In this document: piece by piece, positions 44,102 through 51,526 of the stretch
Layout: every line of letters starts with the position of its first letter
How positions within the stretch are numbered: the stretch's first letter is position 1
NCBI GenBank assembly: GCA_963721305.1
Contig: CAVRIR010000003.1
Location: 1-64,000 of the forward strand
Source of the DNA: DATAES01 sp963721305
GTDB lineage: Bacteria > Actinomycetota > Acidimicrobiia > Acidimicrobiales > JACDCH01
Reading direction: 5' to 3'
Length of the DNA: 64,000 nt
The notes under the pieces: model-generated
What the model was told of the DNA's origin: nothing
Databases searched by the model: none
What the model saw: only the letters and a program-made list of their open reading frames with translations
Position numbers and translations under genes: made by a program

Positions 44102-45410
44102 GTGGGGCTGCGTGTGATCGCGGTGGTGGGGGTGGTCGTCGTTCTGCTGGTCGTCACCCCGATCGCCGCGGTCGGCGCCTGGCGGCGCGTCACCTCATCC
44201 AACGAGAGCATCGGCGCGACAGCTGACCTGAACGCGCCGCTGCCGCCACTGCCGGCAGGTTGGCCAGCGACGTTCGGGCTCGGCATGTCCGACTCGCCTG
44301 GCGGCGCATCGGCGATGGCCGGGGTCGCACCGTTCGGGTTCCGCTACCAGTACCTGGCCGGCGGCGTGAACACCGGCAACGGATGGTCGAACTGGAACGG
44401 CGGCAACTTCGTCCAGATGTACGTCGCGGAGTCCACGCGCTGTCGGCATCACCCCGGTGTTCTCGTACTACCAGCTCTTCCAGTCCAAGCCCGGCGGATC
44501 GATGGGTGAGCCGTCCGGCATCTACGCCAATCTCGGCGATCCTTCGACGATGGCGTCCTACTACGACGACCTGAAGCTGTTCTTCCAAGACGCCGCGACG
44601 GCGGGCGGCACGACCGTGCTGCAGGTCGAGCCCGACTTGTGGGCGTACCTCGAGCAGCACGCGTCGCACGATGACGCCACGACGGTTCCGGTGGAGGTCG
44701 CGACATCCGGGCAACCCGACGTCGCAGGGCTGCCGGACAACGCGGCCGGGTTCGCACAAGCCATCGTCCACCTGCGCGATCTCTACGCGCCCAACGTTCT
44801 GCTGGCGTACCACTTCTCGACCTGGGGAACCGGCACCGACGTCCTCTACGCCGATCCATCCGACCCGATGGTCAACTGGTTGGGGGTGCGCACCGCGCGG
44901 TTCGAGCAGTCGATGGGAGCGCACTTCAACATCGCGTTCACCGACCTGTCCGATCGCGACGCGGCGTTCAAGCAGTACGTCAACGGCGATGGCGGCACGT
45001 CCTGGTACACGCCGGACGACTACCGGAGGTCGACCATCTACGTCGGGGCCTTCTCGCGCACCGCCGGACTGCGGGTCGTGCTGTGGCAGATCCCGCTCGG
45101 CAACACGAAGATGCGCGCCGAGAACAACACGTGGGACCACTACCAGGACAACAAGGTCGAGACGCTCCTCGGTGATCCGAACCGCGCCGAGCTCGACGAC
45201 TACGCGCATGCCGGTGTGGTGGCCGCGCTGTTCGGTCGAGGTGCGGATGGTCCGACGTGCGCATGTGACGCCGCCGGCGACGGCGTCACGAATCCGGCGC
45301 CGATCAACGGCAACAACGGCACGTCGCTCAACGCCGACGACGACGGTGGGTACTTCGAGCAGCAAGCGGGCAGCTACTACGGGGCGGGCGCTCTCGCTCT
45401 CCCACCCTGA
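44102..45410 (+). CDS. Secreted/membrane-anchored glycoside-hydrolase-like protein, copy 1, frameshifted
   Basis: GTG 44102 starts an N-terminal membrane anchor (VIAVVGVVVVLLVVTPIAAV) followed by LPPLPAGWPATFGLGMSDSP. After a frame change near 44445 the domain continues with TPVFSYYQLFQSKPGGSMGE, LQVEPDLWAYLEQHASHDDA and WQIPLGNTKMRAENNTWDHY. The joined protein is about 435 residues and closely matches the next gene along its whole catalytic-like domain. The pattern (FRYQYLAGGVNTGNGW, EPD, NTWDHYQDN) suggests a TIM-barrel hydrolase with acidic active-site residues. No established family is identified. It has no lipobox, unlike copy 2. Confidence 0.72.
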
Positions 45411-45659
45411 CGGCTCGCACACCCCGACGGGTCGATTCCGCCGACACGGGACCATGAATGGCGGCAATGGGACTCGATGTATGTGGAGATCACAAAAAGT
45501 TCCTCTTGATGGGTCTCTGCAGCAACGGGTAGACCGGTTTCGAACCTGACAAGGTCCTCTTCGCGCTGAAGGCGCCGGCCAACTCCGTCGAGTAACTAGC
45601 GATCGAGTAGTCATAAGGGACCAGTCACCCCTACCGCCGGCCATCGGAGGAATCACCTG
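45411..45659. other. Intergenic leader of the second hydrolase-like gene, with a possible decayed ORF
   Basis: This 249-base gap contains a stretch of short coding character (MYVEIT near 45478, then FEPDKVLFALKAPANSVE before TAA near 45594) interrupted by a frame change and a stop. It may be a relic of a small gene. A CGGAGG ribosome binding site stands 8 bases before ATG 45660. No riboswitch or terminator is recognised. Confidence 0.3.
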
Positions 45660-47336
45660 ATGCAAGCTCGCTCCCGCGCGGGTGTCGTGCTGTCCATCGC
45701 CCTGTTCGTCGTCGTCCTCGTCGGCTGCGACCCGTCGACCACCACGTCCTCGCCGGTCGTGACGGCCGGTGGGTTCTCCATGAACGCCAGCTTCCCCTCG
45801 ACCGTCGCCGCAGGCGACAAGGCGACCGTCGTCGCCGTCGTGACGAGCAACAGCGCTCGTGCCGCGCTCGTCGACCTCGAGATCTACGACCCGACCGCCG
45901 TCAAGGTGGAGCAGCGCTCCTGGGACAACCAGGCGTTCACCGCCAACAAGGCGAAGAGTCTCGGTGTGAACTGGAGCGTCCCCGCCAACGCGAAGACCGG
46001 CACGTACACGGTCAAGGTCGGCGTGTTCGGCAACGGCTGGTCGCAGCTCCTTGCCTGGGATGACAGCGCCGGAGCGTTCACCGTCACCAACACATCGTCG
46101 AGCTCGTCTTCGAGCTCCAGCAGCTCGTCGTCGTCGTCGAGCTCGCTGCCGTCCGGGAGCACCCTCCCGCCCCTGCCCGCAGGCTGGCCCTCGGGGTTCG
46201 CGCTCGGTTCGAACGACTCGCCAGGAGGCGCCGCCGCCCTTGCCGCCGTCGCGCCGTTCGGCTTCCGCTATCAGTACCTGGCGGGTGGCGTGAACACGGG
46301 CAACGGATGGGCGACGTGGAACACCAACGGTGACTTCGCGACGTACTACATCCAGGACTCGCGGGCACACGGGATCATCCCGGTCTTCTCGTACTACCAG
46401 CTGTTCGAGTCGAACCCTGGCGTGTCGCAGGGTGAGCCCGCAGGCGTGTACACCAACTTGGGCAACGCGTCGACGATGGCGTCGTACTACAACGACCTGA
46501 AGCTGTTCTTCCAGAAGGCCGGCGCCGCCGGCGGCACCACCGTGCTGCACGTCGAGCCTGACCTCTGGGCCTACCTGGAGCAGCACTCGACCAACGACAA
46601 CGCGACGACGGTGCCCGTGCAGGTCAATGCGTCCGGTCAGGCCGACGTCGCCGGACTGCCCGACAACGCCGCCGGCTTCGCGCTGGCGATCGTGCGCCTG
46701 CGCAACAAGTACGCACCGAACGTCCTGCTCGGCTACCACTTCTCCACCTGGGGTACCGGCAACGACATCATCTACTCGGACCCGGCCGACGCGACGGTGA
46801 CCTCGCTCGGCGTCCGGACCGGCAACTTCGAGAAGTCGCTCGGTGCGAAGTTCGACATCGCCTTCACCGATCTCTCCGACCGTGACGCGGCGTTCAAGCA
46901 GTACCAGTACGGCGACGGTGGAGCGTCCTGGTACGACGCCGGCGACTACCGCCGGTCCGCGGAGTTCATCGGTTCGTTCGTGAACACGGCGGGGCTTCGG
47001 GCCGTGCTGTGGCAGGTGCCGCTCGGCAACACGAAGATGCGCGCCGAGAACAACACGTGGGACCACTACCAGGACAACAAGGTCGAGACGATCATCGGCG
47101 ATGCTTCACGAGCGCAGATGAAGGCGTACGCAAACGCCGGTGTCGTCGCGGTGCTGTTCGGTCGTGGGGCCGACGGCGCCACGTGCGCCTGCGATGCCGC
47201 CGGAGACGGTGTGACGAATCCAGCGCCGATCAACGGCAACAACGCCACGTCGCTCAACGCCGACGACGACGGCGGCTACTTCAAGCAGCAGGCTGCGACC
47301 TACTACACGAAGGGCGCTCTCGCCCTGCCGCACTGA
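45660..47336 (+). CDS. Lipoprotein with Ig-like domain, poly-Ser linker and glycoside-hydrolase-like domain, copy 2
   Basis: This 558-residue protein has a signal peptide with lipobox LVGC (Cys near 24). An N-terminal beta-sandwich domain (about 35-140: NASFPSTVAAGDKATVVAVV to DDSAGAFTVTNT) is followed by an uninterrupted serine run (about 142-160) and the same catalytic-like domain as copy 1 (about 167-558). That domain includes FRYQYLAGGVNTGNGW, VFSYYQLFESNPG, LHVEPDLWAYLEQHS, FDIAFTDLSDRDAAFKQY and ENNTWDHYQDNKVETIIGD. It ends with a Cys pair (ATCACDAAGDG) and NADDDGGYFKQQAATYY. The lipid anchor and linker put the domain outside the membrane, where it may cut or trim the polymer made by this locus. 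Confidence 0.8.
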   Translation: MQARSRAGVVLSIALFVVVLVGCDPSTTTSSPVVTAGGFSMNASFPSTVAAGDKATVVAVVTSNSARAALVDLEIYDPTAVKVEQRSWDNQAFTANKAKSLGVNWSVPANAKTGTYTVKVGVFGNGWSQLLAWDDSAGAFTVTNTSSSSSSSSSSSSSSSSSLPSGSTLPPLPAGWPSGFALGSNDSPGGAAALAAVAPFGFRYQYLAGGVNTGNGWATWNTNGDFATYYIQDSRAHGIIPVFSYYQLFESNPGVSQGEPAGVYTNLGNASTMASYYNDLKLFFQKAGAAGGTTVLHVEPDLWAYLEQHSTNDNATTVPVQVNASGQADVAGLPDNAAGFALAIVRLRNKYAPNVLLGYHFSTWGTGNDIIYSDPADATVTSLGVRTGNFEKSLGAKFDIAFTDLSDRDAAFKQYQYGDGGASWYDAGDYRRSAEFIGSFVNTAGLRAVLWQVPLGNTKMRAENNTWDHYQDNKVETIIGDASRAQMKAYANAGVVAVLFGRGADGATCACDAAGDGVTNPAPINGNNATSLNADDDGGYFKQQAATYYTKGALALPH

Positions 47337-47354
47337 CCACCCACGGTCGGTTCG

Positions 47355-47753
47355 TCAGTTCGGCGCCTCGATCAGCTCCACGAGCGTCAAATTGCGCAGC
47401 ATCAGGAAGGCGATCCGGCGCCCTTCGAACGCCACCGCCGGAACGGGCTCGACCACGAGCTTGGCGCCGCCCTGCTCGAGCTCCGCGATCGACCCGTGGA
47501 GGTCCTGCACCAGGAAGGCCTGGTGGTAGTAGCGGACTCCCTTCTTGAGCCAGGGATCCAACACGGTCGAGCCCGGAAGGGCGACGAGCAGCTCGAGCCG
47601 AGGGCCGGGGCCCACGATGAACCGGCCCCGTATGCCCTGAATCGGGTCGGCGAACTCGTCCCCTTCCTGGACATATCCTAACAATTCGTATGTTTTGCCT
47701 TCAGCGTCGAGGTCCCGGCAGGCGACGCCCACGTGGTGGAAGGTCAGCGACAT
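47355..47753 (-). CDS. VOC family protein (glyoxalase/methylmalonyl-CoA epimerase-like)
   Basis: ATG 47753 gives 132 residues. FHHVGVACRDLDAEGKTYEL is the N-terminal beta-alpha unit with its metal His, LELLVALPGSTVLDPWL carries the second, and HQAFLVQDLHGSIAELEQGG and LTLVELIEAPN complete the two-repeat VOC fold. The enzyme is metal-dependent in most relatives. It is convergent with the hydrolase-like gene (18 bases) and divergent from the acyltransferase, 41 bases apart. In polysaccharide and ACP contexts such VOC proteins may process small acyl groups. Confidence 0.82.
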   Translation of the reverse strand: MSLTFHHVGVACRDLDAEGKTYELLGYVQEGDEFADPIQGIRGRFIVGPGPRLELLVALPGSTVLDPWLKKGVRYYHQAFLVQDLHGSIAELEQGGAKLVVEPVPAVAFEGRRIAFLMLRNLTLVELIEAPN

Positions 47754-47793
47754 GGGCGTCAATCATGGTCGCGGCCTTCGGGGGGCTGGAGCC

Positions 47794-48468
47794 ATGTCCT
47801 GGCGAGTCCCGAACATGTATCTGGCGGGGCCGTCGAGTGTCATCAATTCGGTGCACTTCGTCGCGGGCCGGTACTTCGAGAAATTGCGCGATCCGTCGAA
47901 GCCGCTCGACGTGCGGCTCAAGCGGGCTGCGTCGGTGGTGGGTGACACCGCTCGAGCGCGGGCGTACCTGCGCAAGGCCGAGCTGGGCTCCAACGTGCGG
48001 GTGACCGGGCGGCCTCGGATCCGCAACGAGGGCCGGTTGGTCATCGGCGACAACACCCATCTGCGCTCGATCGTCGCCACCCTCGAGCTCTACGTGGCGC
48101 CTGGAGCGACGATGATCCTCGGCCAGAGCGTGCACCTCAACTCGGGCAACATCTTCGCCGCGTTCTCGCGCGTCGAGCTCGGTGATCGGGTCGAGGTCGC
48201 GCCGCACGTGACGATCTACGACACCACCTTTCACGATCTCTACGAACGCCATGTCATGCCCGAACCTCGGCCGGTCATCATCGAAGACGACGTGTGGTTG
48301 GGGACCAAGTGCACGATCCTGCCGGGCGTTCGCATCGGGCGCGGCGCGGTCGTCGTGGCGCACGCGCTCGTGACCCGCGACGTCGAGCCGTTCTCGGTCG
48401 TCTCCGGCGTGCCCGCGCAGAAGGTCGCGCAACTCGATCCCCGCAAGTTCGTCGTCGCGACCGCGTGA
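47794..48468 (+). CDS. Left-handed beta-helix acyltransferase (hexapeptide repeat)
   Basis: ATG 47794, behind GGCTGGAG, gives a 224-residue protein. Hexapeptide repeats run from about residue 75 (VTGRPRIRNEGRLVIGDNTH) to 190 (DVWLGTKCTILPGVRIGRGA), ending SVVSGVPAQKVAQLDP. The catalytic-type His lies in DTTFHDLYERHVMPEPRPVI. Family members transfer acetyl or other acyl groups to sugar hydroxyls or amines. It stands 27 bases before an acyl carrier protein and an FkbH-like enzyme, so its donor may be an ACP thioester rather than acetyl-CoA (inference). Confidence 0.85.
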   Translation: MSWRVPNMYLAGPSSVINSVHFVAGRYFEKLRDPSKPLDVRLKRAASVVGDTARARAYLRKAELGSNVRVTGRPRIRNEGRLVIGDNTHLRSIVATLELYVAPGATMILGQSVHLNSGNIFAAFSRVELGDRVEVAPHVTIYDTTFHDLYERHVMPEPRPVIIEDDVWLGTKCTILPGVRIGRGAVVVAHALVTRDVEPFSVVSGVPAQKVAQLDPRKFVVATA

Positions 48469-48495
48469 CGTCGCTGTGCAAAGGAAGCTGAAACC

Positions 48496-48723
48496 GTGAG
48501 TCTCGAACAATTGGTCGGCAACGTGCTCGAAGTCGAGCCGAGCTCCATCACGGATGCGACGTCGTCGACGACGCTCGACCGGTGGGACAGCCTCAACCAT
48601 CTCGCGTTGATCGCCGCCGTCGAGGAGACCTACGACGTCGTGCTGAGCACCTCCGAGATGCGCGAGGCGTCGTCGATCGCCGACCTGCGCCGGATCTTGG
48701 CGACGAAGGGCGTGTCCGTGTGA
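48496..48723 (+). CDS. Acyl carrier protein
   Basis: GTG 48496 gives a 75-residue protein with the phosphopantetheine motif RWDSLNHL (Ser32) and the four-helix ACP pattern (LEVEPSSITDATSSTTLDRW, then IAAVEETYDVVLSTSEM). It lies between an acyltransferase and an FkbH-like gene and overlaps the latter (GTGA). It most likely carries the acyl unit loaded by FkbH. Confidence 0.9.
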   Translation: MSLEQLVGNVLEVEPSSITDATSSTTLDRWDSLNHLALIAAVEETYDVVLSTSEMREASSIADLRRILATKGVSV

Positions 48724-50486
48724 CCCTCCTCGAGCGACGGCTCGCGTGGAAGCGGCTCGAGCCCTCGAGCGACGAAGCCGACCTTCGAGTCGTGCTGCTC
48801 TCGTCCTTCACCGTCGACCCGCTCGTCCCGTACCTCGGTACCGCGCTCGCGGCCGAGGGCTTCACGGCGCGCATCGACGTCGGCCCGTATGCCCAGATCG
48901 TGCAGCAGTGCCTCGATCCCTCGGGGCAGGTCGCCTCGACACGGCCGGACCTGGTCGTTGTCTGGCCTCGCTTGGAGGATCTGTGGGCCGCCCGTCCCTG
49001 GCCGCTCGAGGAACCGCCGGACGAGTACGTCGCCGATCTGCTCATGATGGTCGAGGCCGCGACGCACGCCACGGAGTGGGGCGCCACCGTCGTCTTCGTG
49101 CTCCCGGCCGTACCGGATCTGCGCCCGCTCGGCGTCGGCGACGCGGGCAACCAGTCCGGTGTCTTCGCGACGGCAACGGCCGCACGGGAAGCGGCGCGTG
49201 CGCGGCTGGTCGGTGTCCCCGGTGTGCTCGTCGCAGACGCGGAAGAGATCGTCCGCGAGATCGGCAGCGTCAACGCGCTCGATTGGCGACGCGCCGCAGT
49301 CGCGCGCATCCCGTTCAAGGAAGCGGCGTTCGCCGTGATCGGCGACCGGCTCGGCCGGCTCGTCGGCGTCGCCCGCCGCGGCGCGGCCAAGGTGGCCGCG
49401 GTCGACGCGGACAACACACTGTGGGGCGGCGTCGTCGGTGAGGACGGCGTCGACCACATCGACCTGTTCGACAACGGACCCGGCGAGGCGTACCGCGACT
49501 TCCAGCGTTACCTGCTCGAGCTGCGCCGTGCGGGTCTGCTCATCACCGTCGTCAGCAAGAACGATCCGCGCGATGTGTGGGGCGCCTTCGAGCGGCCCGA
49601 GATGGTGCTTCGCCGCGCGGACCTTGCAGCCGATCGAATCGGTTGGGGCGAAAAGGCTGATTCGATCGCCGAGCTCGCGGACGAGCTCAACCTCGGACTC
49701 TCCTCGTTCCTGTTCGTGGACGACAGCGGCGTGGAACGGGAGAAGGTGCAAGGCCGGCTTCCCGAGGTGTCGGTGCTCGCGATGCCCGAGGATCCGAGCG
49801 AATGGTTCGATGCCATCGCGCGTAGCGGTGGGCTCGACCGGCTTCCACCGACTGACGCCGACAAGTCGCGAGCGGCCTCGTATCAAGACGAAGCGGCGCG
49901 GCGGGCGGTGCGTGACGTCATGTCCATGGATGACTTCCTCGCGTCACTCGACCTGCGCGTCGGCATCGAAGTGGTGACCGAGGCGGACGTCCCCCGAGTC
50001 GCGCAGCTCGTCGCCAAGACCAATCAGTTCACGTTGAACGTCAGGCGGCGATCGCCGGCGGAGATCGCGACGTTGCTCGATGACGACCGTTTCATCGTGT
50101 GCACCGTCTCGGCCTCCGACCGTTTCGGGGAGTACGGCGCCATAGGTGCGTTCATCGTCGATGCTGCGCCACCCGCGGATTCCTCCTCGTCGGGCTCCGC
50201 GATACTCGACACGTTTGTCCTGAGCTGTCGAGCGATGGGACGGGAGATCGAGACGGCGATGTTGGCAGACGCGGTAGCACGCGCTGGTTCCGACATGTGG
50301 ACGACGGTCGAGGACGCGCCCCGGAACCACCCGGCGCGCGCCTTCTTCGCACGCCACGGTGCCGCGGAGACCGGCCGCGTCGCACGGCTCGACGGCCCTA
50401 CCTGGCCGTCTCACATCAAGGTGACCACAACGGCAGCTCGGGCCGATGACGGCGTCGCGCCGCTGGCGCTGCATTCGACCGGCTGA
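48720..50486 (+). CDS. FkbH-like HAD-IIIC family protein (glyceryl-ACP forming type)
   Basis: GTG 48720 gives 588 residues. The N-terminal part (about 20-210) is an SGNH-like region. The HAD motif VAAVDADNTLWGGVVGEDG (Asp229, Asp231) and FLFVDDSGVEREKV mark the HAD-IIIC domain. The C-terminal region (about 420-560, MDDFLASLDLRVGIEVVTEA, then TNQFTLNVRRRSPAEIATLL) is the GNAT-like part of FkbH proteins. Characterised FkbH enzymes take D-1,3-bisphosphoglycerate and load a glyceryl unit on an ACP. With the ACP and the hexapeptide acyltransferase upstream, this suggests a three-carbon acyl decoration of the polysaccharide (inference). Confidence 0.88.
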   Translation: MTLLERRLAWKRLEPSSDEADLRVVLLSSFTVDPLVPYLGTALAAEGFTARIDVGPYAQIVQQCLDPSGQVASTRPDLVVVWPRLEDLWAARPWPLEEPPDEYVADLLMMVEAATHATEWGATVVFVLPAVPDLRPLGVGDAGNQSGVFATATAAREAARARLVGVPGVLVADAEEIVREIGSVNALDWRRAAVARIPFKEAAFAVIGDRLGRLVGVARRGAAKVAAVDADNTLWGGVVGEDGVDHIDLFDNGPGEAYRDFQRYLLELRRAGLLITVVSKNDPRDVWGAFERPEMVLRRADLAADRIGWGEKADSIAELADELNLGLSSFLFVDDSGVEREKVQGRLPEVSVLAMPEDPSEWFDAIARSGGLDRLPPTDADKSRAASYQDEAARRAVRDVMSMDDFLASLDLRVGIEVVTEADVPRVAQLVAKTNQFTLNVRRRSPAEIATLLDDDRFIVCTVSASDRFGEYGAIGAFIVDAAPPADSSSSGSAILDTFVLSCRAMGREIETAMLADAVARAGSDMWTTVEDAPRNHPARAFFARHGAAETGRVARLDGPTWPSHIKVTTTAARADDGVAPLALHSTG

Positions 50487-50507
50487 AGGACACAGCGGGC
50501 GAAGGCA

Positions 50508-51518
50508 ATGGGAAGCGCACCCGCGATCACTGTCGTCATCCCGACCTACAACCGTGTCGGTCGGTGGCCTTCCGTCCTGCGAGGGTTGCAGTCGCAGACG
50601 CTCGACAATGACGAGTTCGAGGTCGTCGTCGTGTCGGACGGCTCGACTGACGGCACGAACGAGTACCTGAGCAGCGTCAGCGCTCCGTACCACTTCGTCG
50701 TCGAGGTGCAGCCGAACGGCGGACCCGCGGTGGCGCGCAACCGCGGCGTCGAGCTGGCGCAAGCGCCCATCATCGTGTTCCTCGACGACGACATCGTCGC
50801 CGCGCCCTCGCTCCTCGATCACCATCTCCGCCGGCACCGCGAGGGGCACGGTGACACCGCCGTGATCGGCCCGATGCTCTCGCCGCCCGACGCCGAGCTC
50901 AGCGCGCCGATCCGGTGGGAGCAGGCGATGCTCTACAAGCAGTACGACGCGATGGCGCGCGGCGATTGGGAGCCGACCTATCGGCAGTTCTTCACCGGCA
51001 ACGCGTCCGTTCCGCGTACGTGCGTGCTCGACGTCGGTGGGTTCGATCGCCGCTTCCGGCGCAACGAGGACGTCGAGCTCGCCTACCGCATGCACCAAGC
51101 CGGCATGGAATTCCAGTTCGACGCGGACGCGATCGCGTTCCACTACGCCGACCGCCCGTATCGGTCGTGGTTGCTGAACGCCCACGACTACGGCGTCAAC
51201 GATGTGATGTTCGCTCGCGACCACGAGGAGGCGGGACTCATCGAGCGAACGCGGCATGAGTACTGGCGTCGCCACTGGCTCGTTCGGTGGGCGACGCGCG
51301 CGTGCGTCGCGCAACCCACCGTCGAGCGCGCCGCGCAGCGGGTCCTGCACGGGGTGGCGACCGCGACCGAGTCGATGAAGGCCCGATCATTGAACCAGGC
51401 GGCACTGAGCGGCTTGTACAACGTTGCCTATTACTGCGGCATGGCCCAGGCGTTGGGCGGGCCCAGCGCCTTCTACCAGTCGATCGCCCGCGTCCCGGAC
51501 GAGAACTTGCCGGCGTAG
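50508..51518 (+). CDS. Glycosyltransferase family 2
   Basis: This 336-residue GT-A enzyme has ITVVIPTYNRVGRWPSVLRG, VVVSDGSTDGTNEYL, NGGPAVARNRGVELAQAPI and VFLDDDIVAAPSLLDHHLRR (DDD metal site), then FTGNASVPRTCVLDVGGFDR and NEDVELAYRMHQAGMEF. It should transfer one sugar of the repeat unit at the inner membrane face. It is in line with the FkbH gene (21 bases) and the DUF4038 gene. Confidence 0.9.
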   Translation: MGSAPAITVVIPTYNRVGRWPSVLRGLQSQTLDNDEFEVVVVSDGSTDGTNEYLSSVSAPYHFVVEVQPNGGPAVARNRGVELAQAPIIVFLDDDIVAAPSLLDHHLRRHREGHGDTAVIGPMLSPPDAELSAPIRWEQAMLYKQYDAMARGDWEPTYRQFFTGNASVPRTCVLDVGGFDRRFRRNEDVELAYRMHQAGMEFQFDADAIAFHYADRPYRSWLLNAHDYGVNDVMFARDHEEAGLIERTRHEYWRRHWLVRWATRACVAQPTVERAAQRVLHGVATATESMKARSLNQAALSGLYNVAYYCGMAQALGGPSAFYQSIARVPDENLPA

Positions 51519-51526
51519 GACCCTTC

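Noticed and set aside
45411..45659. Cyclic di-GMP or similar riboswitch before the second hydrolase-like gene
   Set aside because: I could not find the conserved core of a known riboswitch class or a convincing paired structure.
46090..46147. Serine-codon repeat as a possible recombination hotspot or CRISPR-like repeat
   Set aside because: It is a simple AGC/TCG run in frame, encoding a poly-Ser linker between two domains of a secreted protein.
44190..47066. 958-codon minus-strand open frame
   Set aside because: It mirrors the two hydrolase-like genes and shows repetitive Arg/Val/Gly composition without any domain.
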